In this document: piece after piece, positions 1 to 8,059 of the stretch
How the letters are laid out: each line of letters begins with the position of its first letter
How positions within the stretch are numbered: position 1 is the first letter of the stretch
Assembly (NCBI GenBank): GCA_031400005.1
Contig: JANNPJ010000157.1
Location: 1-64,000, forward strand
DNA length: 64,000 nt
Source of the DNA: JANNPJ01 sp031400005
Lineage (GTDB): Bacteria; Actinomycetota; Actinomycetes; Actinomycetales; Kineosporiaceae
Reading direction: 5' to 3'
Program-made: the position numbers and the translations under genes
Notes under the pieces: model-generated
Told to the model about the DNA's origin: nothing
Database searches by the model: none
What the model saw: only the letters and a program-made list of their open reading frames with translations

Positions 1-191
1 CCGGTCGGGGTGATCTGGATCCGCTGAGCGCGACCGTCCTTCGGATCAGGGATCCGGGTCACGTACCCGCCCTTTTCCAACTGCTGGACCTGCCGGGTGA
101 TGTGAGAGGCCTCCACACCGATCCCGCAGAGCAGAACGCCAGCCAGACCACTGTCACCCAGAGCGCCCCGACGTCCGCCGAATCCGTCCAT
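1..191 (-). pseudogene. MarR-family regulator remnant, cut by the window edge
   Basis: The minus strand encodes a clear winged-helix segment: GVEASHITRQVQQLEKGG followed by YVTRIPDPKDGRAQRIQ. This is the recognition helix and wing of MarR regulators, which are usually repressors of efflux or stress genes. The C-terminus lies beyond base 1. An ATG at 191 gives only about 25 residues before the recognition helix, too few for the normal N-terminal dimer helices. The next frame reads SADVGALWV, which resembles the missing helix, so a frameshift or internal deletion near bases 130-165 is likely. The family call is fairly safe. The claim that the gene is broken is an inference. Confidence 0.55.
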
Positions 192-254
192 ATCTAGAAC
201 ACGCCAGCACAAGAGAAGCATGCCGGCGTGAGTTCGGTACGGCGATCCCGCCAG

Positions 255-335
255 GCTCAGGCGATGCTCCCGGTACCCACCCGAAAACATGATCAGTGAG
301 ACGTTTTTGGTGGCGGGCGGGAGTATCGCCTGAGC
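255..335. terminator. Long intergenic hairpin
   Basis: Bases 255-272 (GCTCAGGCGATGCTCCCG) pair with 318-335 at 17 of 18 positions. The 45-base loop can form an inner stem (CCACC..AAAAC with GTTTT.GGTGG). It lies 60 bases past the end of the GH15-like gene, which is read from the minus strand, so transcription termination is the simplest role. The size and the nested stem also fit an extragenic palindromic repeat. Confidence 0.55.
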
Positions 336-395
336 AGTGTGTGGAGTGATACTCAACCGCTCCGGCGGGGAGCAGCGGGTACCGCAAGCGGCGCT

Positions 396-1754
396 CTATC
401 GCACGTTGCCGAACTCGTTGTCGAGGGTGTCCACGGCCAGCAACACGAAGGCGTCGGTCCAGCTCAGGGGCGCCGGCCCGGCGAGAGCGCCGTCACTTAG
501 CACTTGCTCGGGCAGAGCCCCGTAGCCCGTTCGGTGGTTCGACAGCCAGGTCAACCAGTGCACTGCGGTCGGCCGATCCCCGACCGATGCCGCGGTGAGC
601 GCGAACAGTGCGGTTTGCGGCGTCCAACTGATGCCGTCGTTCTTCCAGCCTGCGCCCGGGGCCAGTCCGCCGGCGGGTCGCAGCATCTGACGGGCGGCTG
701 CCCGCCAGGCCTTGACGATCGTCGGGTCGGCTCGCTCGGTGAACGGCGGCAGCAGGAAGGCAATGGCGGCGTCCGAGTCATTGCCACCGAGGTAGCGCGG
801 GTATCCGTCGACACCGAACTTCTGATCAATTGACGCGCGCAGGAGGGTGGTTCTTTCCTGAGCGGCCCGACTCAATTCTGCGTTTCCCAGCACTGCCTGC
901 AGTTTGATCGCCGCTTCGAGCCCGAAGGCAAGCGGTGCCGCTGTTCCCAGGCTGAGCCGGACGTCTCGAATTTCCCAATAGTCATTCGACGGTTCTGGGA
1001 GACCGCCCGGCCGATTGGTGATCTGTAGCGCGGCCCGAGTGCAGCCATCGATCAACTGTCGCAGCTCGGTCAGAAGTTTCACCTGCTCCGGACCGGCCGG
1101 CACGTCGTCCAGCATTTGTGCCACTGCCCAAAGTACCCATCCGCTCACATCTGTCTGCTCAGGTCGATCATCTGGGACGCCGGATTCGTCCGGCCGGTAT
1201 CGGGGCTTGAATCTGCCGTCGGGAGGCAACTGGCGCTGCAGGAACTTCATCACCAGCAGGGCGTCGTCAACGTGTCCGGTGCGCGACAACGCCACCGCGA
1301 TCGTCGACGCATCTCGGGGCCAGACGTAGCGCCACGACTCGGACCAGCCGGCCACCGCGGCACCGTTCGGCAGCAGCAGCGTCTTGATGTCCAACAGTGC
1401 CGTGTCCACCATGTCCTGCAGACCGGCCGGAGCCGTGGGGATCGACCCGGCGGCCAGCCACTCCCGTTGCTCCTTCGCCAGCGCTTGGCCCGCCGCTCCT
1501 GCGGAGACCAACACCCGGCTTCGGGGAATCAGCGGCGTCAGCGTTGGTCCCGCGGGCAGGGCGACTCGCTCTTGGTCCGCTCCAATGGCAACAGCAGCCG
1601 AATGGAGCGGCTTCCACGCATTGCGGGACACGTAAACCGACCGCCCGCCCCACCCTGCCGCTATGAGCACCAGAACAACGCCTACGGCAAGCAGTTTCCC
1701 TGTCTTACCGAGCTTCGGTCGAAGCGGCGAGGACGGGACGGCGGGTTCGCTCAC
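396..1754 (-). CDS. Membrane-anchored GH15-like (glucoamylase-fold) protein
   Basis: After a short cytoplasmic head there is one membrane helix (KLLAVGVVLVLIAAGWGG), then an outside domain of about 400 residues. The segment SWRYVWPRDAS followed by GHVDDALLVMKFL and the (alpha/alpha)6-type helical pattern match glycoside hydrolase family 15, in which this segment lines the active-site pocket. The C-terminal SWTDAF segment also fits. The substrate cannot be told. The longest reading frame starts at 1814 but would run into the gene upstream. The GTG at 1754, 17 bases after that gene stops, fits better. The two genes probably form one operon on the cell envelope. Confidence 0.6.
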   Translation of the reverse strand: MSEPAVPSSPLRPKLGKTGKLLAVGVVLVLIAAGWGGRSVYVSRNAWKPLHSAAVAIGADQERVALPAGPTLTPLIPRSRVLVSAGAAGQALAKEQREWLAAGSIPTAPAGLQDMVDTALLDIKTLLLPNGAAVAGWSESWRYVWPRDASTIAVALSRTGHVDDALLVMKFLQRQLPPDGRFKPRYRPDESGVPDDRPEQTDVSGWVLWAVAQMLDDVPAGPEQVKLLTELRQLIDGCTRAALQITNRPGGLPEPSNDYWEIRDVRLSLGTAAPLAFGLEAAIKLQAVLGNAELSRAAQERTTLLRASIDQKFGVDGYPRYLGGNDSDAAIAFLLPPFTERADPTIVKAWRAAARQMLRPAGGLAPGAGWKNDGISWTPQTALFALTAASVGDRPTAVHWLTWLSNHRTGYGALPEQVLSDGALAGPAPLSWTDAFVLLAVDTLDNEFGNVR

Positions 1755-1770
1755 GCCACAAAGTTTGACA

Positions 1771-4056
1771 TTATTCGGCGTCCCGCAATTCCAGTGCTCG
1801 AACGCAAACCGCAACCAGCAACGGCAGCAACAGCATCACGCCGAACGCGGGAACCACTGTCCCGGAGTCGTTCAGCAGCCCGGCGATCAGGACCAGCACC
1901 ACGAACGCAATCAGCCCGTGGCGCAACACCGGTGCACGGTCGTACGCCGCCCGAAGTGGCCGGACGCCCCACGCTGTCGGCTTGCCCAGGACGTAGAAGA
2001 CGAACGCGGCGGCGAAGGGAAGCAGCGCACTCAGCGGATTGTGAGTGAGGATCCTCCAGTTCTGCGCCCCCTTGCGACTGATCACCGGCCACGCGTCACC
2101 GTCGATAACGGACTGGACGAACCGGCCGAGGTGAGTGCGGTCTTCCGGTTCCCGCAGCCAGTCGAGCAGGCCGAACCCAAGCAGGACCACGATCGTCACC
2201 CCGAGGATCAGCAACGCTCGCTGCCACGTCACCCGAATCCCGGCGACCAGCAGAGCCAGGACGGCGAACGCCGGGATGAGTGCCGGCGGACCGCCGAAGT
2301 CACTGCCCAGGCCGGGGGCACCGTCGATCACCGTGGCCACGATCCCCAAACCCGCGACAGCCAGCGCGGCACTCCACCGGTAACCGCGCCGCATGAGGGG
2401 GTCTGCGACGGCGACGGTGGACAGCAGCAGCCCGGTGGCGAACAACGCGAACACCTGGTTGCTGAACCCATAGAACCGGCCGGCGACGATCACCTGGACG
2501 CCCAGCAGGCTGGAGATCATCAGGTGCGATCCGGTGACGGCGTCCACCGTCAGTACCCCGGCAGTCAGCGCGGCAACCACGGTCAGCGGTCCCAGGACCA
2601 GCACTCGCCAGGGGCCGAGGAGAGCCAGGGCCGAGATCGCGATCATGAAGGCGCTCACGGTGCCGAACAGCGCCAGGTACGGGTGATCGGCTCGCCACCA
2701 GGGCAGCAGGTTGGCGAGAAAGGTGGCGGCCGGGAGCGAGGCCAGGATCACCGCGCCCCGGCGCAGTCCGCGCAACGCCCGGCGACGCCCCGGGCCGGCA
2801 TTGTCAGCAGCGCCTTCGCTGTGGCTGGCGCCTTCACTGTCACTTTGCCTGCTCCCTGATCGGCGCAGTACCAGGGCGGCCACGGCGTAGAACAGCAGGT
2901 GCACGGCCATCAGGCTGTTGGTGATCCACGGCGCGATCGGGGCGATCACCACCGTCGGTTCGTCGATGTCCGCCAGCTTCTGCACGCGCTCAGCGGTGGA
3001 CATGCCGGTCCGCACCGGCAGCACCGTTGATCCCACCGCCTCGAGCGGCACCGGAACCGAGAGCGCGGCCAGCACGGTCGGTTGCAGGTCGGTGGTCTGG
3101 GCCAGGCCGTCCTGCCGGGTCGATCGGCTGCCGAGCAAGGCATCCGCGTAAGGCTCCCCGTTCGGGGCGGGACCACGGGCGGCCAGCAGTTGCAGTTGGG
3201 ACGGCGTTCCGGAGTCGGCAATCGAGGCAACGATCACCGTGGCGTTCGTCGGCAATCGCGCGAGAATCAGCCCGAGTCGAGCGTCCAGCGCTTGGACCTG
3301 CTGCTGCCTTGAAAGCGCATAGGCCCCGGTCAGCGACGGTTTGCCGGCAACCTGTCGAGCCGGGTCGCGAATCGGCCCGAGGTCGACGACGAGCAGCTTC
3401 GGATCGGTGGCCAGCGCGGCTTCGACGTCCTCGGCCAGAGCAGCGGGCGTGACCAGGCCACTGGCGTCGCTCACACGCCCCGGCCATGCCCGGGCCACCC
3501 GGCCGTGAGCGTCGGCCAAGGCGATCGCTGCCCCCGGGCCTACCGCCGCGGTCCGTATCCCGGCCGCGTTCACCGTGGTGCCGAGCAGACCGGGATGCGC
3601 ATCGAAGGTAGCCTGCGCAGCAGCAGAGAGATAGTCCGACCATTGCGGGACCGTGGCCGGGCCACCACTCGCGCCGTCCGTCGTCCCACTGGATGCGCCG
3701 GTCGCTGGGGCGGGAGCCAGACCCGGCTGGCGGCAGCTCGGCTTTGACCGGTCCTTCACCGCCGACTCCGGGTCGGCGGCCCGCCGACCGGCCGAGATCG
3801 CCAGCCAGCCGTCGACCGGGCAGGTGACCGGACGGAGGCTACGGACCGCCAGCCAACCGCTGGCACCCTGGTCCCGAAGCTGCGCCAGGGCAGGGGTGGC
3901 GCTGTCCACGTCCGACCACCGCACTCCCGCCGTCCCGAGGAGCACGACCGGCCCGGCAGGAGTGTGATGGTCGGCCGAGGCCGATCCGGGCACGACAGCC
4001 AACAGAACGGCACCGATCGCGCCGGCCGCGGCCAGGACCCGGAGTCTGAATCTCAC
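1771..4056 (-). CDS. Large polytopic membrane protein with phosphatase-like outside domain
   Basis: The 761-residue protein starts with GTG and a signal peptide ending near SASADHH. Residues from about 35 to 370 form an outside domain that opens VVLLGTAGVRWSDVD and CPVDGWLAISAG and later has TVIVASIADSG. This resembles the alkaline-phosphatase/sulfatase fold, but the metal ligands cannot be confirmed by eye. From about residue 375 to the end there are roughly ten hydrophobic helices. Proteins of this layout occur widely in actinobacteria without an assigned role. The downstream partner is the GH15-like gene 17 bases away, which suggests a shared role in envelope polysaccharide metabolism. Function unknown. 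Confidence 0.6.
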   Translation of the reverse strand: MRFRLRVLAAAGAIGAVLLAVVPGSASADHHTPAGPVVLLGTAGVRWSDVDSATPALAQLRDQGASGWLAVRSLRPVTCPVDGWLAISAGRRAADPESAVKDRSKPSCRQPGLAPAPATGASSGTTDGASGGPATVPQWSDYLSAAAQATFDAHPGLLGTTVNAAGIRTAAVGPGAAIALADAHGRVARAWPGRVSDASGLVTPAALAEDVEAALATDPKLLVVDLGPIRDPARQVAGKPSLTGAYALSRQQQVQALDARLGLILARLPTNATVIVASIADSGTPSQLQLLAARGPAPNGEPYADALLGSRSTRQDGLAQTTDLQPTVLAALSVPVPLEAVGSTVLPVRTGMSTAERVQKLADIDEPTVVIAPIAPWITNSLMAVHLLFYAVAALVLRRSGSRQSDSEGASHSEGAADNAGPGRRRALRGLRRGAVILASLPAATFLANLLPWWRADHPYLALFGTVSAFMIAISALALLGPWRVLVLGPLTVVAALTAGVLTVDAVTGSHLMISSLLGVQVIVAGRFYGFSNQVFALFATGLLLSTVAVADPLMRRGYRWSAALAVAGLGIVATVIDGAPGLGSDFGGPPALIPAFAVLALLVAGIRVTWQRALLILGVTIVVLLGFGLLDWLREPEDRTHLGRFVQSVIDGDAWPVISRKGAQNWRILTHNPLSALLPFAAAFVFYVLGKPTAWGVRPLRAAYDRAPVLRHGLIAFVVLVLIAGLLNDSGTVVPAFGVMLLLPLLVAVCVRALELRDAE

Positions 4057-4126
4057 CGGCTCACTGTATGGGCGCGCCCACCTGCCGCCGCAGATGCCCG
4101 ATCTCTCGGACGGCGAAGAATTTCCG

Positions 4127-4221
4127 CCGAAGGCCGACCAGCAGAGCTGCCGACGTCGGATCGGCAGAGCGTGCGACGAATGGCCACCGAAGGCCGACCA
4201 GCAGAGCGTGCGACGAATGGC
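4127..4221. repeat. Interlaced short direct repeats
   Basis: CCGAAGGCCGACCAGCAGAG occurs at 4127 and again at 4187, 60 bases apart. CAGAGCGTGCGACGAATGGC occurs at 4165 and at 4202, 37 bases apart. The two repeat types overlap in the second copy. They fill the gap between the membrane-protein start (4056) and the P450 stop (4232). No stem or gene is obvious. Confidence 0.7.
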
Positions 4222-4231
4222 TGGAGGTCAG

Positions 4232-5545
4232 CTAGCCGAGGTTGCGTGGAACCGCGATCCTGGCCGCCCCCGAACGAATCGGGAGGCTCTGGTACCCGCG
4301 CAAGGTCCGGGTCCGGCGCCGGGTCGGGGTTCCGGCGAGCGCGAGTTCTGGGTATCGCTCGAACAGGGCCTGCAGCCCGATCCGACCTTCGGCCCGGGCC
4401 AGGGCGGCCCCGATGCAGTAATGCACCCCGGCCGAGAACGCCAGGTGGTCGCGGGCGTTGTGGCGGCGCACATCGAATCGGTTGGGGTCAGGGAAGACCT
4501 GCGGATCCCGGTTGGCTCCCCCGATCAAGACCGAGACGAATCCATGCTTCGGGATCGGCACCCCGCAGACCTCGGTCTCCACACCGGCATAGCGGGCGGT
4601 GTTCTGCACCGGGGAGTCGAAGCGCAGGATCTCGTCGACGGCGTTCGCCCACAGGCCTGGGTCGTCGCCGAGCACCTGGAGCTGGTCCGGATGGGTGAGC
4701 AGGAGGTACGCCCCGGTGCCGATCAGATTCACCGTGGTCTCGAACCCTGCGGCCAAGAGCAGACCGGCCGTCGACATCAGTTCGATGTCGCTCATCCGGA
4801 TGCCGTCGTCCTCAACGGTGATCAGCTGGCTGAGCAGATCGTCGCCGGGATTGCGGCGCAGCCGCTCGATGTGCGCGTACATCCACTCATTCAGCGACCG
4901 GATCCCCCGCTCGCTGGCTGCGTACTCGCGGTAGCCGAGGCCGACGTCCAGACTGGAGGCGGCCTGATTGCCCCAGTCAAGGAACTGCGTGCGCATGGCC
5001 AGCGGAACACCGAGGATCTCGGAGATCACCGTGACCGGCAGCAGGGCGGCGTAATTGGCGACCAGATCGACGACGTCCCGGTTGCCGAGGTCGTCGAGCA
5101 GTTCCTCAGCGATCTGTCTGACCCGCGGCTCCAACGCTGAAATCGCCCGGGGAGTAAAGACTTTCGATACTTGTCGGCGATAGCGGGTGTGCTGAGGCGG
5201 GTTGACCGCCAGCAGGGACGGCGGCTCGATCGGGCCGATCACGCGGTTGTCGCCGCGGCGGGTGAGGACTCGGCGCAGGACCCACGGCACGGCTGCCATG
5301 TCGAGCCCGACCCGGAAGACGTCACTGCGCAACACCGCCGAAGCGGCCTCATGTGAGGGTGCAACGTAGGTCAGCCCACCCCGGGAGATCGGCCCGCGGG
5401 ATCTCATCTGGTCATAGATGGGGAACGGATTCGCGCGAGCCGAGCGGTCGACCATCAACTTCGCCTGCAGCTCACCTCGCCGAGCCGCCCGACGCAGCGC
5501 CACTTTGATCAGGCCGTGCCGAGCGGCCCACTGCAGAAACGTCAT
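4232..5545 (-). CDS. Cytochrome P450
   Basis: This is a soluble bacterial P450 of 437 residues. The oxygen-activating I-helix motif AGFETT is at 266-271, the K-helix ExxR (EILR) at 305-308, and the haem-binding loop FSAGVHYCIGAALARAE has the cysteine ligand at 377. The usual FGxG of the haem loop reads FSAG, a tolerated variant. It has no membrane anchor and no fused reductase, so it should need a separate ferredoxin and ferredoxin reductase, which are not in the window. The substrate cannot be predicted. It stands alone between repeats and a hairpin, with no biosynthetic genes around it. Confidence 0.93.
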   Translation of the reverse strand: MTFLQWAARHGLIKVALRRAARRGELQAKLMVDRSARANPFPIYDQMRSRGPISRGGLTYVAPSHEAASAVLRSDVFRVGLDMAAVPWVLRRVLTRRGDNRVIGPIEPPSLLAVNPPQHTRYRRQVSKVFTPRAISALEPRVRQIAEELLDDLGNRDVVDLVANYAALLPVTVISEILGVPLAMRTQFLDWGNQAASSLDVGLGYREYAASERGIRSLNEWMYAHIERLRRNPGDDLLSQLITVEDDGIRMSDIELMSTAGLLLAAGFETTVNLIGTGAYLLLTHPDQLQVLGDDPGLWANAVDEILRFDSPVQNTARYAGVETEVCGVPIPKHGFVSVLIGGANRDPQVFPDPNRFDVRRHNARDHLAFSAGVHYCIGAALARAEGRIGLQALFERYPELALAGTPTRRRTRTLRGYQSLPIRSGAARIAVPRNLG

Positions 5546-5615
5546 CCCTAACTATCGCGTGCCCCCGCAATCCCGGCTAGACCCGCAGATCAGCGACCAT
5601 TGGCGGCTCCTGCCG

Positions 5616-5670
5616 CGAAGTGCCTGCCGGATTCAACCCAGCGACTGGGCCGCAACCGGCAAGCACTTCG
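5616..5670 (-). terminator. Hairpin after osmC
   Basis: Bases 5616-5630 (CGAAGTGCCTGCCGG) pair with 5656-5670 (CCGGCAAGCACTTCG) with one mismatch. A small CCCA/TGGG stem sits in the loop. It lies just past the OsmC stop (5686, minus strand). A related sequence occurs after the uricase gene near 42,690. Confidence 0.65.
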
Positions 5671-5685
5671 TGGCTCTCGGCGGGC

Positions 5686-6120
5686 TCAGTCCAGGGCGGC
5701 GTCGAAGGTGATCTTTGTGCCGGCCAGCGCCTTGGTCACCGGGCAGGTGCTTTCCGCGGTGGCCGCCAACTGCTGGAATCGTTCGTTGTCGACGCCGTCC
5801 AGCTTGACCCGGATGGTGAGCGCGATATCGGTGATCGCGAAGCCACCGGCCGGGTCTGGCCCGAGGGAGACCTCGGCGGAGACGTCGATGTACTCGGCCT
5901 CAAGGTTCTCCTTGGCCAGCACACCGGAGAAGTTCATCGCCAGGCAGGAGGAGTGCGCTGCGGCAATCAGTTCTTCCGGGCTGGTGTGTCCGTCCGGATT
6001 CTCGAACCGGGTGACGGCCGAAACCGTGTACTCGCCGAGATTCGAGGAGTCGAGGCTGACCTTGCCTGACCCCTTCTGCAGTCCGCCGGTCCACCTGGTG
6101 GTTGCATCGCGACTGGGCAT
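5686..6120 (-). CDS. osmC: OsmC/Ohr-family peroxiredoxin
   Basis: This 144-residue protein has the two conserved OsmC cysteines in context: HSSCLAMNFS with Cys59 and ESTCPVTKAL with Cys126. These form the redox pair that reduces organic hydroperoxides, normally recharged by dihydrolipoamide or a related thiol. The segment FENPDGHTSPEELIAAAHS is typical. The ATG at 6120 has an excellent ribosome site (AGAAGGAG). It is a single-gene unit bounded by hairpins on both sides. The CsbD-like stress protein next door supports a stress role. Confidence 0.93.
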   Translation of the reverse strand: MPSRDATTRWTGGLQKGSGKVSLDSSNLGEYTVSAVTRFENPDGHTSPEELIAAAHSSCLAMNFSGVLAKENLEAEYIDVSAEVSLGPDPAGGFAITDIALTIRVKLDGVDNERFQQLAATAESTCPVTKALAGTKITFDAALD

Positions 6121-6180
6121 CGCTCACTCCTTCTGAGATTTTTCAGTTCTGCTGAGATTCCTCGGTTGACAGCACACATC

Positions 6181-6224
6181 ATGACGAACCCCCGATCCGA
6201 AAGCATGGATCGGGGGTCCGTCAT
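6181..6224. terminator. Terminator-like hairpin between csbD and osmC
   Basis: Bases 6187-6198 and 6207-6217 form an ACCCCCGATCC/GGATCGGGGGT stem with an 8-base loop. An outer ATGACG/CGTCAT pairing (6181 and 6219) extends it. No U-run follows, as is common in actinobacteria. It sits downstream of csbD on the minus strand. Confidence 0.7.
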
Positions 6225-6296
6225 GGCTGCGTGGCGCTCAGGCACCTAGATCATCAGCGGCTGAACAGGTGCTCAGCGGTTGACCTGAAGCCGCAC

Positions 6297-6470
6297 TCAG
6301 TGCTTGAAGGCGTCCTTGACGTTCTCGCCGGCCGACTTGAAGTCGGACGACACCTGGTCGCCCTTGCCCTCAGCTTCGAGCCGCTCGTTGTCGGTGCCCT
6401 TGCCGACAGCCTCCTTGACCTTTCCGGTCGCGTCTTCGGTCGCATTCTTGATCTTGTCTGCCGCACTCAT
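6297..6470 (-). CDS. CsbD-like stress protein
   Basis: This small hydrophilic protein of 57 residues begins MSAADKIKNATEDATGKVKE and ends VKDAFKH. It has the Lys/Glu/Ala/Gly-rich composition and KIKNA..DATGKVKEA pattern of the CsbD family, which is induced by general stress and whose biochemical role is unknown. The ATG at 6470 is preceded by AGAAGGAGAG at ideal spacing, which rules out the longer reading frame that continues upstream. Confidence 0.9.
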   Translation of the reverse strand: MSAADKIKNATEDATGKVKEAVGKGTDNERLEAEGKGDQVSSDFKSAGENVKDAFKH

Positions 6471-6512
6471 GGGCTCTCCTTCTCTCGTGACGCCGTATTC
6501 GCCATTCGGTAA

Positions 6513-6546
6513 TCCGGCATTGCTGCCGGAGCCGGCATTGCTGCCG
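6513..6546. repeat. Two 15-bp direct repeats in a divergent promoter region
   Basis: CCGGCATTGCTGCCG occurs at 6513-6527 and again at 6532-6546, 19 bases apart. They lie between the divergent csbD and DUF4097 genes. Each copy is partly self-complementary (CGGCA..TGCCG), so it may be a protein-binding site. Confidence 0.6.
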
Positions 6547-6684
6547 CGAGCCGACCTGGCGTCGAAATCAAGGCTGCCCCCGCAGGCTGGGCTTCGCATC
6601 TCGAGAACGCCAACCGGACAGAGCCCGCCGTCAAAATGGCAAGTGATTCTTCCCGGTTTGCGAGGTTCGGCGTACATTCGGGAA

Positions 6685-7596
6685 ATGAGCGACGAGCTGG
6701 AAGCCGTCTTGCGGCAGGTGTCCACGGGGGAAATCACCCCGGAGCAGGCCTTGCACCGGCTCGGCGGCCCAGCCCAGACGAAGCCATCGGGGCCGTCGTC
6801 CGGGCCATCGTCCGGGGCGCCGACTGGGCCGTCGTCTGGGGCGTCACTCGCGCCGGGTGCGCCTCGCACCGGGGAACCTTCCGCGGAACTCTCCGTGGAA
6901 GCGGTCACCGTCGTCCGATTGACGACGTCCTATCGATCGATTCACGTGATCGCCGATCCCACGGTGGCGCAGATCCATGTGCTCGGTGATCATTCGATCC
7001 AGCACCAGGGTTCGGCCTTGATCATTTCCGCCGCCGGGCCGCTGGACAGCGATCACGATCAGCTCGAGCACGCCGGCCAGACCGCTCGGCATTCGGGTCA
7101 CTTCTCGTTCAGCGACCTGCCCCGGACGATCGCCTGGGCGCGATCCTGGCGCGAGCACCAACTGACGGTGCGGGTGAACCCGGCCCTGCGGGTGGAACTG
7201 GACGTCACCGGAGCCGAAGTCAAGGTCACCGGCGTCCACACTGGCCTGCGCGCCCGACTGGTGGCGTCCGCGCTGCGCGGGGACAAGCTGACCGGCGCGC
7301 TCGACGTGGAGGCGGCCAGTTCCTCGGTCAAGCTGACCGGCGTCCCCACCGGCGACTCCCGGATCGCGTGTGAATCCTCGTCCGTCCGGCTGTCCCTCTC
7401 GGCCGGCAGCGACCTGAAGATCACTGCCATGAACCGGATGGGCCGCCTGGTACTGCCTGAACGCCCGCCCAGCACGCTGCCTTTCGAGGGTGAGACCAGC
7501 GAGGTGACGATTGGCGACGGTCGCGATCGGCTGCTGCTGGAGTCCGTGATGAGTTCCGTCACGGTCACCATCCAGGCCTGGGCGGCACCGGTCTGA
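6685..7596 (+). CDS. SHOCT-like plus DUF4097-type beta-repeat protein
   Basis: The 303-residue protein starts MSDELEAVLRQVSTGEITPEQALHRL in pieces typical of the SHOCT-like/YvlB N-terminal helix pair. A Pro/Ser/Gly linker (about 32-60) follows. The rest is a run of short beta strands (VELDVTGAEVKVTGV, LDVEAASSSVKLTGV, RIACESSSVRLSL) as in the DUF4097 putative adhesin fold. It has no signal peptide or membrane helix. The ATG at 6685 matches the domain start. Its stop overlaps the next gene by one base (TGATG), so the pair is translated together. Role unknown; such pairs are linked to envelope stress sensing in other bacteria. Confidence 0.7.
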   Translation: MSDELEAVLRQVSTGEITPEQALHRLGGPAQTKPSGPSSGPSSGAPTGPSSGASLAPGAPRTGEPSAELSVEAVTVVRLTTSYRSIHVIADPTVAQIHVLGDHSIQHQGSALIISAAGPLDSDHDQLEHAGQTARHSGHFSFSDLPRTIAWARSWREHQLTVRVNPALRVELDVTGAEVKVTGVHTGLRARLVASALRGDKLTGALDVEAASSSVKLTGVPTGDSRIACESSSVRLSLSAGSDLKITAMNRMGRLVLPERPPSTLPFEGETSEVTIGDGRDRLLLESVMSSVTVTIQAWAAPV

Positions 7597-7982
7597 TGCC
7601 TCATCGACACCATCGAGCACCCCGGGACTGCCCGGTCTGCAGCGAGCGACTGCGGGTCACCCGGCTGGGATGTGACGCCTGCGGTACTGGGCTGTCCGGA
7701 GACTTCGAGCAGTGCGAGTTCTGTGCGTTGGACTCCGGGGATCGCGAGGTCCTTCGGGTGTTCCTCGCCTCCCGGGGAAATATCAAAGAGCTGGAAAGGC
7801 ACCTGGGCGTCAGTTATCCCACCGCCCGGGCGCGATTCGACGAGCTGATCCGCAAGCTCGGATTGACGCCGGCACCGTCGCCTCCCGATCCGTCGCCAAC
7901 CGATCCGCGACTGGGTACCTTGCAGGCGCTGGCGAAGGGTGAACTCGATCTCGAGCAGGCCCGCCGGTTGATCGAGGGCTGA
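7596..7982 (+). CDS. DUF2089-family zinc-ribbon/HTH protein
   Basis: This 128-residue protein has three CxxC pairs at about 12/15, 26/29 and 40/43, forming a zinc ribbon. A helix-turn-helix resembling sigma-factor region 4 follows (LASRGNIKELERHLGVSYPTARARFDELIRKLG pattern), then a SHOCT-like tail (LAKGELDLEQARRLIEG). This is the DUF2089 layout. The protein is probably a DNA-binding regulator of its own operon and partner. It is translationally coupled to the DUF4097-type gene through a TGATG overlap, and both proteins carry the same short helical tail or head motif, which may let them pair. Confidence 0.85.
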   Translation: MPHRHHRAPRDCPVCSERLRVTRLGCDACGTGLSGDFEQCEFCALDSGDREVLRVFLASRGNIKELERHLGVSYPTARARFDELIRKLGLTPAPSPPDPSPTDPRLGTLQALAKGELDLEQARRLIEG

Positions 7983-8011
7983 GCGCGGCCAGATAGGTTG
8001 CCTGCTTGGCC

Positions 8012-8047
8012 GGCCGCGAGATCAGTGCAGGCCGCGAGATCAGTGCA
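8012..8047 (+). repeat. Perfect 18-bp tandem duplication
   Basis: GGCCGCGAGATCAGTGCA occurs twice head to tail (8012-8029 and 8030-8047), ending just before the GGAGG ribosome site of the GntR gene. It lies in the 5' leader, so copy number could change transcription or translation of the regulator. Confidence 0.9.
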
Positions 8048-8059
8048 GAAGGAGGCGCC

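Noticed and set aside
1663..2859. Long plus-strand frame rich in Gln, Asp, Arg and His
   Set aside because: It is antisense to the large membrane protein. The composition is the mirror of hydrophobic codons, a typical artefact.
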